Shown in pieces: positions 18,601-25,207 of a DNA stretch of 64,000 nucleotides. The stretch covers positions 131,052 to 195,051 of the forward strand of contig NZ_CAKMMF010000006.1 of the NCBI RefSeq assembly GCF_927798095.1. Reading direction: 5' to 3'. The first letter of the stretch is position 1, and every line of letters starts with the position of its first letter. The notes beneath the pieces are model-generated. The model was not told the DNA's origin and ran no database searches. It saw nothing but the letters and a program-made list of their open reading frames with translations. The stretch is from Paenibacillus plantiphilus (GTDB lineage Bacteria > Bacillota > Bacilli > Paenibacillales > Paenibacillaceae). The translations under genes and the position numbers were made by a program.

Positions 18601-18892
18601 AAGAGGCAAAAGCGATAATACGTTTGCGCCGGATGCCGTCATTACGAGAGAGGAAATGGCCGTCATACTGGCCCGAGTCGCCAATATGGCAGCCGTTTCA
18701 AGCAACAGTCCGTTTAAAGACGGCGGCAGCATCTCCGGATGGGCTAGTGACGCGATTGCCACGCTTGCAGAAGCGGGCATCATGGGCGGATATCCGGACG
18801 GAAGCTTCCAGCCTCAGAACAATGCATCCAGAGCTCAAGCGGCGGCTGTAATCGTAAGAATGCTGGATTACCTCATTAAGGTCCGAGAATAG
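12671..18892 (+). CDS. Secreted SLH-anchored polysaccharide-lyase-like protein (2073 residues)
   Basis: Very large cell-surface protein. Order of parts: signal peptide (1-32, ending TAWA); alginate-lyase/heparinase-like helical domain (about 65-430, starting 'HPGYFISREDLNVMRDM'); beta-rich carbohydrate-binding-like region (about 480-900); short FIVAR-type helical segment (about 1040-1075); two F5/8 type C (discoidin) domains (about 1080-1216 and 1320-1460, each ending 'NLAELKLYG'); four Ig-like Big_4 repeats (about 1467-1793); an InlB-type repeat (about 1802-1866, 'GYVFEGWYNADG'); a Pro/Glu linker; three SLH domains (about 1893-2073). It should be held on the cell wall by SLH binding to pyruvylated polymer and degrade or bind an anionic polysaccharide. 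The precise substrate cannot be read from sequence. The start is ATG at 12671 behind GAGGAG. Confidence 0.88.
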   Translation: MGKHLKKAGVYVLALLVLMQAMALDGFNTAWANPVAPDEPYVSTIPTPQNSNLINPGYNRDYDNMIVQSSAGIVHPGYFISREDLNVMRDMIWQGKSPWKESFESFRKSAYSNLTYINSGPFTTLTSDRETYALIRDANAAYYLSLMWYITGNDDYVDKAKDILNVWSNTLATDSKRDIIRSGIAVPMLVMAAEILRYTPSSGWGSDEELQKFESMLRLLLPGVDRKDGYFNQGNFGAQAYMAIAIYLDDLDMYKDAVERIVRNQARVGLSGISHNFSIDSMILDSGQQVEMGRDIPHAQESMFPMSAMARTTYIQGTLVDETGAFKTAEEGGVNLFELYGQKLLKYAAYFSKYNLGGDVFWQPSINGTGDQAPFGKITTDGRGRIFNSFGTLLNYYKHEKGYADEDVRTDPYISDEDGFYLDLYGDSTYGSLYKYVDAAYESADTLGVEEMVTTPWTVGIGQTGAGLPADPDPVDDSYKVYNRLPGYQYTATGGTEGGVITEPFPDEDGIMRFATSNVKNGAWTAYSVDFDQFGSTPSSIADMLAISFGMNSNIGGSIDVRIGEHTANPTVNHFNNSTLAGTIQVENTSWYNIFKTNSHKLKNRPDLLTGQKTVYFYFYGSGNGYNFHGNTLWFKFTKSTLATNTKAADADLFSSAASVKNPDQTVTLSDGGYIGFKNMDFDKGIHTFNLNGKTTGGTLKLVLGSPGSAPFKEYALTSTGELMRTLTFEHGDNEQLYGRNGGNNDVYLVYEGAGSITIDSMVAKPAVNASTFQPVSGGSYAFQIEGEAARAEGKQGSVKLAVAPGAKTSVSYTDVDFLTGSPTLRVKVKSDTDAVLHVDMLGDPVGRVATFNVPKTDGLGADGWITLNFNLAATGYESQIGKSNFLRVTASSESSGTVELKDFLFNETRDYTALSMASNVNEILLYPGASYTNHVLAHDVNGNQAAVVATSKPESAAYDAQSGNLIWQVPVDEPEGKGYITLTSTGGDGVSTSVFMVQYNVLQSENYIAKLIADAINLYPIAEALAEDDYTPENWQIIVSALSNAKAITAQVSPSREDAETAYYGLKHALETALPIQEADIFGKSFNITLNNGNTGGTARNIVSIWFDGKPNTFTEWAGSNQWAMFDFGPATTFTLDRAKILARAQWGSRISGVRIEGSNNGTNWTQLTDPAANTDVLQKFFSKDAATAFRYIRVFNNGSWYANLAELKLYGTFTDLNLLEEISEVSLASSNENPTVANVGDTVSLSFKADNVIEDVNVVLYGKPVVPVSQDGLNWKAEFVVSELDTPGDIKFVINYKNGWPVEQTTDGSSVTVLEEPGYIHHVMDIASFIDSTPNRAAEATLAQVGYLFDGDIRTNSDFRGPGNNGAGWFVMDFKDRMIKLSKVKLIARQDQLARAAGTVIQGSNDNVSWTDLITGAQGIQPWQAFSATDQTAYRYLKVTNPGNWFGNLAELKLYGELAEPEAEVESIAVNSTTHKTQYVAGDELSVADLTLEVSWSNGTKTTVPVTSEMVEGFNSSAAVESQTLTIAYQGATTTYNVAIMEAPTIEGITVKSSGHKTQYQVGDTLDVTGLAIHVNWSNNTSTEVAVTTDMVSGFDSSAPADSQQLTVAYEGRTATYAITVVDATVPVVDSIAIKSTDHKTHYEVGDTLDVTGLMLEVRWSDETTTEVAATPDMVSGFDSSSAVTNQPLTVTYEGRTAAYTINIVDVSIPVIVDSIAIKSTGHKTQYQVGDTLDVTGLTLEVRWSDNTTTEVAATPDMVSGFDSSNAVSSQPLTVAYEGRTATYSINVAARPVVVVPPTTYVVSFDTNGGTPVSSLTVIAGSAVGSLPGTERNGYVFEGWYNADGTAFSASAAIYSSRTLTAKWSEQPVVPEPETPEEPVEPVEPEQPEQPVTKFADVPETNWASKEIRRLVELGAISGYGDGTFKPNASVTRAEFLKMIVLSLGLQTEGSKVFADTEGHWAQQYVSIAGALGVVRGKSDNTFAPDAVITREEMAVILARVANMAAVSSNSPFKDGGSISGWASDAIATLAEAGIMGGYPDGSFQPQNNASRAQAAAVIVRMLDYLIKVRE
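17316..18050. repeat. Three near-identical 250-bp repeats coding for Ig-like domains
   Basis: Segments starting near 17316, 17565 and 17817 share long identical runs, for example 'gcgatcaaatcgac' and 'gtcggcgatacgctcga'. Each encodes one Big_4 domain of the SLH protein. A fourth, more diverged copy starts near 17070. The high DNA identity suggests recent duplication and possible copy-number variation. Confidence 0.85.
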
Positions 18893-18911
18893 TCGGACTA
18901 GTCAGTTGAGC

Positions 18912-19052
18912 TACAAGGGGGCAGCCCTCCTTGTTTCATCATAACTGTTAACAAAACTGCTTGCTTCACAATGCAACACGATAATGAAGATCAATGAAGA
19001 TCACCGCATCCGCTCTATACGGCCGGATTTGCGGCGATCTTCATTACATTTT
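18912..19052 (+). terminator. Two hairpins downstream of the SLH gene
   Basis: The first hairpin (ACAAGGGGG, loop, CCCTCCTTGT, about 18912-18935) is followed by TTTCAT. The second is longer: AATGAAGATC at 18993-19002 pairs with GATCTTCATT at 19036-19045, with inner CCGCATCCG / CGGATTTGCGG pairing. It is followed by ACATTTTC. Together they probably end transcription of the large gene. Confidence 0.6.
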
Positions 19053-19082
19053 CGGTGACGGTCCGTTTCAACTGACCATCCC

Positions 19083-19148
19083 TCCTGATCTCCTGATTTC
19101 CTAATCCACTAATTCCCTGATCCCCTAATCCACTAATCCCTTGCTCCC
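19083..19148. repeat. Degenerate tandem repeat of a CCCTAATCCACTAAT-like unit
   Basis: A pyrimidine-rich stretch repeats CTGATYYCCTAATCCACTAAT-like units two to three times in about 65 bases. It codes for nothing recognisable and lies between the terminator region and the lipoprotein gene. The rest of the 18893-19300 gap shows only the hairpins noted above. Confidence 0.6.
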
Positions 19149-19300
19149 TCCATCTCTGCAGTTGCCTGCTCCTCCGTCAATTTTTCAAATCGGATATATA
19201 CAATATCACCCAAAATATAGTATATTTGCTGGAATGTTGTGTTCATCATATTTTGATAGAAATCGGATTGCTCACTTAAAATTCAAAGGGGATCGCCACA

Positions 19301-19795
19301 ATGTATGTATACAGAGTTTTTATTCTTATGCTTCTATTGTGCCTGGTTATGGTATCGTGCTCGAATTTGGAGCAAACAGCTCAAAGCAATGAACCGGAAG
19401 AAGTATTGTCATCCATTTATCTTCATATGTACAGTGATGCTTCGATTAAACCGCAACCTGAACTAATCGATGTGGAATATGAAGACTCTCTCCTAAGCGC
19501 GACTGTTCGCGAGATTGAAGAGGCGGGAACGGCCCCTGCAGCTCTGCCTGCGATTGATGAAATAAGCAGGATATATGTTCTCGAATTGGTCTACGAGAAG
19601 GAAGGTATGACCACTTCGAAAGATCAATATATTATGGTGTGGGATAACGACGGTCGCTATTATATTAAAAAGTTTGAAATGACAAGCGAATACCATTATG
19701 ACAAATATGACGATCAAGCCAAAGCAGAGATTCTGCAGCATATGGGTGCTGACAACTGGATCATAATCCAGCCATTAACGATGCTCACAAGCTAG
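19301..19795 (+). CDS. Hypothetical lipoprotein
   Basis: The 164-residue protein has a lipoprotein signal with lipobox 'LVMVSC' (cysteine near residue 20). The mature part is acidic and rich in aromatic residues ('YIMVWDNDGRYYIKKF', about 108-123), without a family I recognise. ATG at 19301 follows AAAGGGGATCGCC. The stop codon TAG at 19793-19795 is supplied by the left end of a MITE, so the present C-terminus ('QPLTMLTS') may not be the ancestral one. It is probably anchored to the outer face of the membrane. Confidence 0.72.
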   Translation: MYVYRVFILMLLLCLVMVSCSNLEQTAQSNEPEEVLSSIYLHMYSDASIKPQPELIDVEYEDSLLSATVREIEEAGTAPAALPAIDEISRIYVLELVYEKEGMTTSKDQYIMVWDNDGRYYIKKFEMTSEYHYDKYDDQAKAEILQHMGADNWIIIQPLTMLTS

Positions 19796-20089
19796 TATTT
19801 TTATCACATCAAATTTATAGTTTAGAAGTACAGACGACACCCGTCAGACATCCAATCATGAGCGAGCGATTATGCACAAGCTTTGCACATGTTCATTCTG
19901 TATGATTTTTCATATAGAATGGGTTTGATGCTTGCTATATTGCGAATTATATATGATTTTTCGTATACAATCGCGAATTTAGCTTCTTGGGAGCAGAATG
20001 TGTTTGATTATTCATATACAATAGATCACGCATCACGCATGTCTACTTGTCGCTGCCAAACCTTTAGTAAGTAGTGTTCAAGGCACTAG
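19792..20089 (+). mobile_element. MITE-like element, copy 1 (about 298 bp)
   Basis: The element starts CTAGTATTTTTAT and ends TCAAGGCACTAG, an imperfect version of the terminal inverted repeat seen cleanly in copy 3 (CTAGTACCTTGAC / GTCAAGGTATTAG). Inside are three hairpin units of about 26 bp, each built on a TGATTTTTC or TGATTATTC centre with arms such as ATTCTGTATG/CATATAGAAT (near 19895, 19945 and 19998). It has no coding capacity. Two other copies are at 47895 and 56012. Copy 1 is the most diverged. Confidence 0.75.
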
Positions 20090-20253
20090 GCTCATTCCTC
20101 TTGAGACGTTAGAGCAACTTTTCCACTTTTCAGCCGCTTCATATACGTCTATTTGGCTTTCTTGGAGCTTGGGGCGTTCAAAAGAACAGAGGCCGCCCAG
20201 CACTTAAGAGACGAAGGCGCCCATCTGGCAGCATACTGCCCGGACAGATCGCC

Positions 20254-20336
20254 CGTGACGCATAGTGCCAGTCAGAACGCCGTGACGCAAATCGTCAGAC
20301 AGAACACCACTGACGCAAATTGTCGGCCAGGCGCGG
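20254..20336. repeat. Three tandem copies of a 28-bp unit
   Basis: Units beginning CGTGACGCA (20254), CGTGACGCA (20281) and CTGACGCA (20310) repeat with the pattern GTGACGCAAATCGTCAGACAG. They lie between the MITE and the 3' end of the lectin gene, in a GC-rich stretch. No gene is supported in 20090-20369. Confidence 0.65.
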
Positions 20337-20369
20337 AGAAGAGCCGTCTTCCCCGCGCTGAACAGCCGA

Positions 20370-21392
20370 TTACTTTTTCTTACTCGCCCATATCTCCTCA
20401 TTATCTTTGTTATAGACAACCAGCCGTCCGTCATCCTGCATAACAAGACTGCAGCCCTCGTATTTGGGACCGCTGCCGTACACATTGGAGGCCCATGAGG
20501 CTTTCTCCTCATTCTCATAAACGACAAAATTCCCGTCCTCCTGGATGCAGGTTCTCCATGCCGGTCTTTTATACGTATTGGAGCTCCAGATCGGCTTCTC
20601 CCCATCCGGCTTGTCGCGCTCGTACACAACCGCGTTCCCATCCTCCTGATAGACAAAATCGTAGCATCGGTCCGGTGAGCTGATCGATTCATTCGGCTTC
20701 AGAAACTGACCGGTCCCCAGCCTGTCGGATGCCGAGAATCGGTAAAACCCTTCACCCAAATCCTCCTGCCAAAGATGCCCGTACCGGGATCTGGAAACCA
20801 TATCAGGCTGCACGATCCATGACCAGTCGCTGTTCGTGTTGAATAGAGCCGTGCGCGACAATGACTCAGTTGCGATGAACAAGGTACAGTTAGATGCCCC
20901 CAATAGCCCGCCCCAGCCACTGGGCGAAATCATCCGAAACGGATTATAGTTTTTCTCGTTATTGACCTGCTTGAAATCGCCCGGTTTAATGACGACGCCC
21001 TCTCTTTTCAGAAAATCCATAATCTCCTTGCGTGCTGCCTGCGCCTTGGCCTCCGTGGCATGATCAATTTCCCGCCCGATATTTTTTCCAACCTTATAGA
21101 TGAGCGAGCCGTATTTAATCCCCTTCACGATAGGATTGTTAAGCACCAGCTTTACCATAGTAATAAGCTTCTGCAGCTTGGAAAGTGAATTTACAGCGGT
21201 AACAGCAGTTCCGCCGCCGCTGAACAGTGCAGTGGCCACCGCAAAACCAACATCACCCCATACCCAATTCTTGTTTGGCGTTACAATAACATATATGTTC
21301 TCCCCCGAATTATTCGCAACGTGAATCTGGTTATCCAGTGAACCGAATCCCATAGCCAATTCCCCCTGATTAGTAGTGTAGGCAAAAATCAT
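20370..21392 (-). CDS. Bulb-type mannose-binding lectin domain protein
   Basis: The 340-residue protein ends in a beta-prism II (GNA-like) lectin with three sugar-binding motifs of the QxDxNxVxY type: 'QEDGNAVVY', 'QEDGNFVVY' and a degenerate 'QDDGRLVVY' (about residues 250-335). The N-terminal 170 residues differ: 'ENIYVIVTPNKNWVWGDV', a hydrophobic glycine-rich stretch (about 48-66) and helices up to 135. No signal peptide is visible. The layout recalls lectin-tailed bacteriocin-like or pore-forming proteins, but I cannot assign the N-terminal part. ATG at 21392 follows GGAGGAGAAGCA. It stands alone between the MITE/repeat region and an exporter. Confidence 0.75.
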   Translation of the reverse strand: MIFAYTTNQGELAMGFGSLDNQIHVANNSGENIYVIVTPNKNWVWGDVGFAVATALFSGGGTAVTAVNSLSKLQKLITMVKLVLNNPIVKGIKYGSLIYKVGKNIGREIDHATEAKAQAARKEIMDFLKREGVVIKPGDFKQVNNEKNYNPFRMISPSGWGGLLGASNCTLFIATESLSRTALFNTNSDWSWIVQPDMVSRSRYGHLWQEDLGEGFYRFSASDRLGTGQFLKPNESISSPDRCYDFVYQEDGNAVVYERDKPDGEKPIWSSNTYKRPAWRTCIQEDGNFVVYENEEKASWASNVYGSGPKYEGCSLVMQDDGRLVVYNKDNEEIWASKKK

Positions 21393-21471
21393 TGCTTCTC
21401 CTCCAAAATTGAACTTAAAAACATATTCATTGTACTAGAACATAATAAACATGGAATAAACAAGAAAACAG

Positions 21472-21502
21472 AAAAAAGACAGCATCCTTCAAGGACACTG
21501 TC
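21472..21502 (-). terminator. Intrinsic terminator of the DrrAB-like operon
   Basis: GACAGTGTCCTT and AAGGATGCTGTC (minus strand) form a stem with a short loop, followed by TTTTTTCTG. It lies 20 bases after the permease stop. Confidence 0.85.
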
Positions 21503-21522
21503 TATCCGTATTGAACCGTCGA

Positions 21523-22350
21523 TTAACGATTATTTTTTGTCAAATATAAATAAAACGTAAGTGGAGCAAAAATAATAATGAACAACAGACAAATGCCGAT
21601 ACCCGCCGCAATATCGGCTGTGCCGGCCGTACCGAACATAAGCCCCCTCACAGTGGAGGCCGCGATACTGATCGGATTCAGATCTACAATAATTTGAATC
21701 CACCGCGGCATCGTCGCTGAATCCACCAGAATATTGCTTGCAAACAAGAGCGGATAGACGAAAACCATACTCGTCCCCGAAACCGTCTCCGGACGTTTGG
21801 CCAACACGCCGATCATCGAGAAAATCCAGCTTACGCTAAAAGCAAACAGAATGATATACAGCACACCCGCTATTGCGCCTGCCGCTCCACCCTCCGGGCG
21901 GAAGCCAATTAGCATTCCTGTACCGAGCGCAGCAAGCATCGCCGCCGTATACCGCAATCCATCCATTATATTCAGCCCCAGCACAGAGGCAGGCTGCCAG
22001 AACGGCATCGTTCGAAACCGGTTATATACCCCTTTGGCAATATCCAAACTTATCGTAGTCCCGCTATAGACTGTCATGGGAACAACCGTCATGATGAGAA
22101 TCCCCGGCAGAAGAAATTGAATGTAGGCCCCGGTTGAACCGGCAATGGCTCCTCCAAACAGGTAATTGAAAATAAGCAGCATCATGGCAGGAGCCAAAAT
22201 AGCCTCCATAGCATAGCCGAACAAATGATTTCTCGTCGTTTGCAGAGATCGCCACATGAACGTTCGGATTACTGCGAATGCGCCGGGATTTCGGGGAACG
22301 GATTTCCTCAGCAGTACGGATGGAATATCAGGGTTCGTCCTATGAATCAT
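21523..22350 (-). CDS. ABC-2 type exporter permease, DrrB-like
   Basis: The 275-residue membrane protein has six hydrophobic segments and the ABC-2 layout of DrrB, including 'GTTISLDIAKGVYNRFRTMP' (about 100-119) in the first long loop. With the ATPase gene upstream (4-base overlap) it forms a two-component drug or lipid exporter. The family is best known for daunorubicin export and glycolipid export. The cargo here is unknown. Confidence 0.88.
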   Translation of the reverse strand: MIHRTNPDIPSVLLRKSVPRNPGAFAVIRTFMWRSLQTTRNHLFGYAMEAILAPAMMLLIFNYLFGGAIAGSTGAYIQFLLPGILIMTVVPMTVYSGTTISLDIAKGVYNRFRTMPFWQPASVLGLNIMDGLRYTAAMLAALGTGMLIGFRPEGGAAGAIAGVLYIILFAFSVSWIFSMIGVLAKRPETVSGTSMVFVYPLLFASNILVDSATMPRWIQIIVDLNPISIAASTVRGLMFGTAGTADIAAGIGICLLFIIIFAPLTFYLYLTKNNR

Positions 22351-23303
22351 TGAACAATCTCCCTTCTCTCCACTGAGCCCGTCAGCGCCAAGAAAACCTC
22401 GTCCATCGTTGGTTCGCTAAGTGAAAAATGTTCAATAGAAACATCGTTAGCCGCCAGTGTATGAATCGCTCCACTAGCCTGCTTGGCTTCCTTCACCGCT
22501 ATTCGGATCAGGAGCGGGTCCGCCTCGTCTTGAATGACCTTCAATTGACAACGCTCCATTATAAGCCTGCCAATCCCCTCCCGGTCCGCTCCCTCGCTCA
22601 ATCGGAGCGTCAACGTTTTCCCGCCAATGGAAGCTTTCAGCTCATGCGGCGTCCCTTCCGCAATGATCCTCCCTTTATCAATCACGGCGATCCGATCCGC
22701 CAATTGATCGGCCTCCTCCAGATATTGCGTCGTCAACAGCACCGTAGTGCCGAGCTTCAGAAGCATGCGAACCACCTCCCACACCTGCTTGCGGCTCTGG
22801 GGGTCCAGACCAGTTGTAGGCTCATCCAGAAAAATAAGCTCCGGCCGGGTAATGATGCCTGCGGCAATATCGAGCCGCCTTCGCATTCCACCGGAATAGC
22901 TCTCAACTGTGCGATCCTTGCCCTCCGATAGCCCGAAGGACTGAATAAGCTCCTCCGCGATAGAACGCGCTTCCTTCTTGGAGTAGCCATACAATCTGGC
23001 GATCAGCAGCAAATTTTGCAGCCCCGACAATCCTTCATCCAGCGCGGCAAACTGCCCGGTCACACTGATTTTTTTGCGTACTTCCCCAGCATTGCCAGCC
23101 ACATCGTAGCCAGCAACGACCGCTGTACCCCCGTCCGGCTTCAGCAGTGTGGTAAGCATATGAATCGTTGTTGTTTTTCCGGCGCCGTTGGGGCCTAGCA
23201 GGGCGAACAGCTCTCCTTTTCTGACGCGCAGCCGGATGCCTTTAACGACCTCGTTCCCATGGAACGATTTGCGGAGATCATTGGTTTCAATGGCATAGGA
23301 CAT
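22347..23303 (-). CDS. ABC exporter ATP-binding protein, DrrA-like
   Basis: The 318-residue protein has Walker A 'GPNGAGKTTTI' (about 38-48), signature 'YSGGMRRRLDIAAG' (about 139-152), Walker B 'ELIFLDEPTTGLD' and the extended C-terminal domain found in DrrA proteins. It overlaps its permease by 4 bases. The start ATG at 23303 fits the family N-terminus 'YAIETNDLRKSF'. Confidence 0.92.
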   Translation of the reverse strand: MSYAIETNDLRKSFHGNEVVKGIRLRVRKGELFALLGPNGAGKTTTIHMLTTLLKPDGGTAVVAGYDVAGNAGEVRKKISVTGQFAALDEGLSGLQNLLLIARLYGYSKKEARSIAEELIQSFGLSEGKDRTVESYSGGMRRRLDIAAGIITRPELIFLDEPTTGLDPQSRKQVWEVVRMLLKLGTTVLLTTQYLEEADQLADRIAVIDKGRIIAEGTPHELKASIGGKTLTLRLSEGADREGIGRLIMERCQLKVIQDEADPLLIRIAVKEAKQASGAIHTLAANDVSIEHFSLSEPTMDEVFLALTGSVERREIVQ

Positions 23304-23363
23304 TGTGACAGCCCCCTTCGTAATGAAATAACGGATGAGAATTCATGCTGGTTTACTGGAACT

Positions 23364-24191
23364 TTACTGGAACAGATGTTTATGCTCATCGACCCATTCG
23401 TCAAACGTTCTTGCCCGCTTCCCCGTAACTTGCTCTATTGTCGGCAGCACCGTATATCCGACTTTGGGCGTATTTTTGCCCATTTGGACGAAAAACTCGA
23501 TATCGCCCTCCTCATATCCCTGCTCCATCCATCTCTGCCGCGCCTGCTCTTCCGTCAACTCTTCAAACCGGATCTCCTTCCCGACAGCTTCACTGATTTT
23601 CCGAACCGCCTCAATGCGGGACATAGCCTCGGGCCCTGTAATATAGTAGCTTTGACCGTGATGACCGTCATTCATCAGCGCTTCAACAGCAACGGCGGCA
23701 ATATCCCCTTCATGCACTCTGGCGCTAAGAGCATGACCGAACGACTCGCGGACAACGCCCTCTGTACGAATCGATTCCGCCCAATCTGCGAGGGCATTAG
23801 CCATAAATTCAACAGGCTTCAGCAATGTCCATTCCATGCCGCTCTCTAGAACAGCCTGCTCGACAGGATTCCCTTCATAATCCATCAGCACCGTAACTCG
23901 TTGTATCCCGGCTTCCCGGGCAAATTCAATTATTCGGTGATCGGTCTGCAAAGCAGCGTCCGCATTGTCGCTGGACAGAATTAGATAGAGCGCAGTCATT
24001 CCCTGACAAGCAGCCCGCAGCGTCTCCGGCGCATTAAGATCACCCGGAACAACCTCTACACCATTCGGCAAACCCGCTTTTTCCGGGCTGCGCGACACTG
24101 CTCTGACCTGCACTCCTTTTTGAACAAGCTGATTGACAACATGCCGTCCTACCGTACCTGTAGCGCCCGTTACTAAAATCGTCATCATCAT
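23364..24191 (-). CDS. NmrA/SDR-type NAD(P)-binding oxidoreductase
   Basis: Atypical short-chain dehydrogenase of 275 residues with the dinucleotide motif 'VTGATGTVGRHVV' (about 7-19) and the NmrA-like central part 'LKPVEFMANALADW'. Relatives reduce quinones or act as redox sensors. No classical SDR YxxxK catalytic pair is obvious. The start overlaps the stop of the WYL regulator upstream by 4 bases (ATGA), so regulator and enzyme are one operon and the enzyme is the likely target. Confidence 0.85.
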   Translation of the reverse strand: MMMTILVTGATGTVGRHVVNQLVQKGVQVRAVSRSPEKAGLPNGVEVVPGDLNAPETLRAACQGMTALYLILSSDNADAALQTDHRIIEFAREAGIQRVTVLMDYEGNPVEQAVLESGMEWTLLKPVEFMANALADWAESIRTEGVVRESFGHALSARVHEGDIAAVAVEALMNDGHHGQSYYITGPEAMSRIEAVRKISEAVGKEIRFEELTEEQARQRWMEQGYEEGDIEFFVQMGKNTPKVGYTVLPTIEQVTGKRARTFDEWVDEHKHLFQ

Positions 24192-25099
24192 TTCCCCCTA
24201 TAAAGTTGTTGAATATCTTCAATCGCCTTCAATAAATCCTGCTTCAAGTCATCCGGCTTCATAATCTCCACCTTCGAGCCATAGCTTAAAACAACGGAAA
24301 GCGCGTACTCTCTGACATAAAAAATCGTCTTCACATCAATATGCGTTTCTTGATGAATACACTCGCTCGGGAACTGCTCCAGCACACGCTGCCGGGCAGC
24401 AGGATCAAACCGTAGATGGACCTCCGTCCCTTGAAACGCCTCTTCCACCGGAGCTGCGGACACTTCTATTGGCTGGTCTCTTGGCCGGAAGGTTGCCTCC
24501 GAAATTTGGAGAGCTGCCATTCTTGTAATGCGGAAAAACCGCTTCGCCCGGCGCAATAAGCAATACCCTTCCAAATACCAAGCTCCCTTCTCCCAATAGA
24601 GCCGGTTCGGTTCGACGTTTCTTTCCGAGGACGTGCCGGATGCGCTTGTGTAGGAGAAAGCAACCACTTTAGTCTCATGGATTGCATTGAAGAGAGGATG
24701 AATAATTGGCTTCTCGTTCTCGGCCGTGCTTAAATCAATAATGAGTTTGTCATCGCGTTCCCCGTTCAGCAGAGCCGGATGCAGGCTGCCAAGCTTATGC
24801 AATAAGGTGGTGAATTTGCTCCCGATCGCTCCTTCCATGCTTTTCAACAGATTATAGATTAGCGAGAAGTCATCCACAGAGAAGTGCTGCTTCGTTAAGA
24901 AGAAACCGTCCATCAGCTCAAAGCCGCCTTCTGCGCCCGTAAACGAAGCAACAGGTATCCCCGCTTGATTGATCAGTTCGATATCGCGATAGACCGTCCG
25001 GACAGACACCTCGAACCTCGCCGCCAATTCAGTCGCGGTCACTCTTCTCTTCGTCATCAGCTCCAACGTAATGCCGAGCATGCGATCCAGCCTCATCAT
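24188..25099 (-). CDS. WYL-domain transcriptional regulator
   Basis: The 303-residue protein has an N-terminal HTH ('ELAARFEVSVRTVYRDIELI', about residues 20-39), a central WYL domain ('RNVEPNRLYWEKGAWYLEGY', about 150-170) and the WCX-type C-terminal extension. WYL proteins sense small ligands or nucleic acids. I start at ATG 25099, behind AGAGGGGAGTG. A longer reading has no such site. It is co-transcribed with the NmrA-like reductase. A paralogue is at 62828-63781. Confidence 0.9.
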   Translation of the reverse strand: MMRLDRMLGITLELMTKRRVTATELAARFEVSVRTVYRDIELINQAGIPVASFTGAEGGFELMDGFFLTKQHFSVDDFSLIYNLLKSMEGAIGSKFTTLLHKLGSLHPALLNGERDDKLIIDLSTAENEKPIIHPLFNAIHETKVVAFSYTSASGTSSERNVEPNRLYWEKGAWYLEGYCLLRRAKRFFRITRMAALQISEATFRPRDQPIEVSAAPVEEAFQGTEVHLRFDPAARQRVLEQFPSECIHQETHIDVKTIFYVREYALSVVLSYGSKVEIMKPDDLKQDLLKAIEDIQQLYRGK

Positions 25100-25153
25100 G
25101 TCACTCCCCTCTTCGTCATGCTTATCGCCCATCTATTAGAGCTAGCATAACGC

Positions 25154-25186
25154 AATAACCCTGACAGCATGTGTGTCAGGGTTATT
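25154..25186 (-). terminator. Terminator of the phosphotransferase-fold gene
   Basis: AATAACCCTGACA at 25154-25166 pairs with TGTCAGGGTTATT at 25174-25186. The hairpin lies 22 bases after the stop of the minus-strand gene at 25208. The T-run is short, and the hairpin could work in both directions. Confidence 0.7.
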
Positions 25187-25207
25187 AATTAATATTCAAT
25201 GAAAAGA

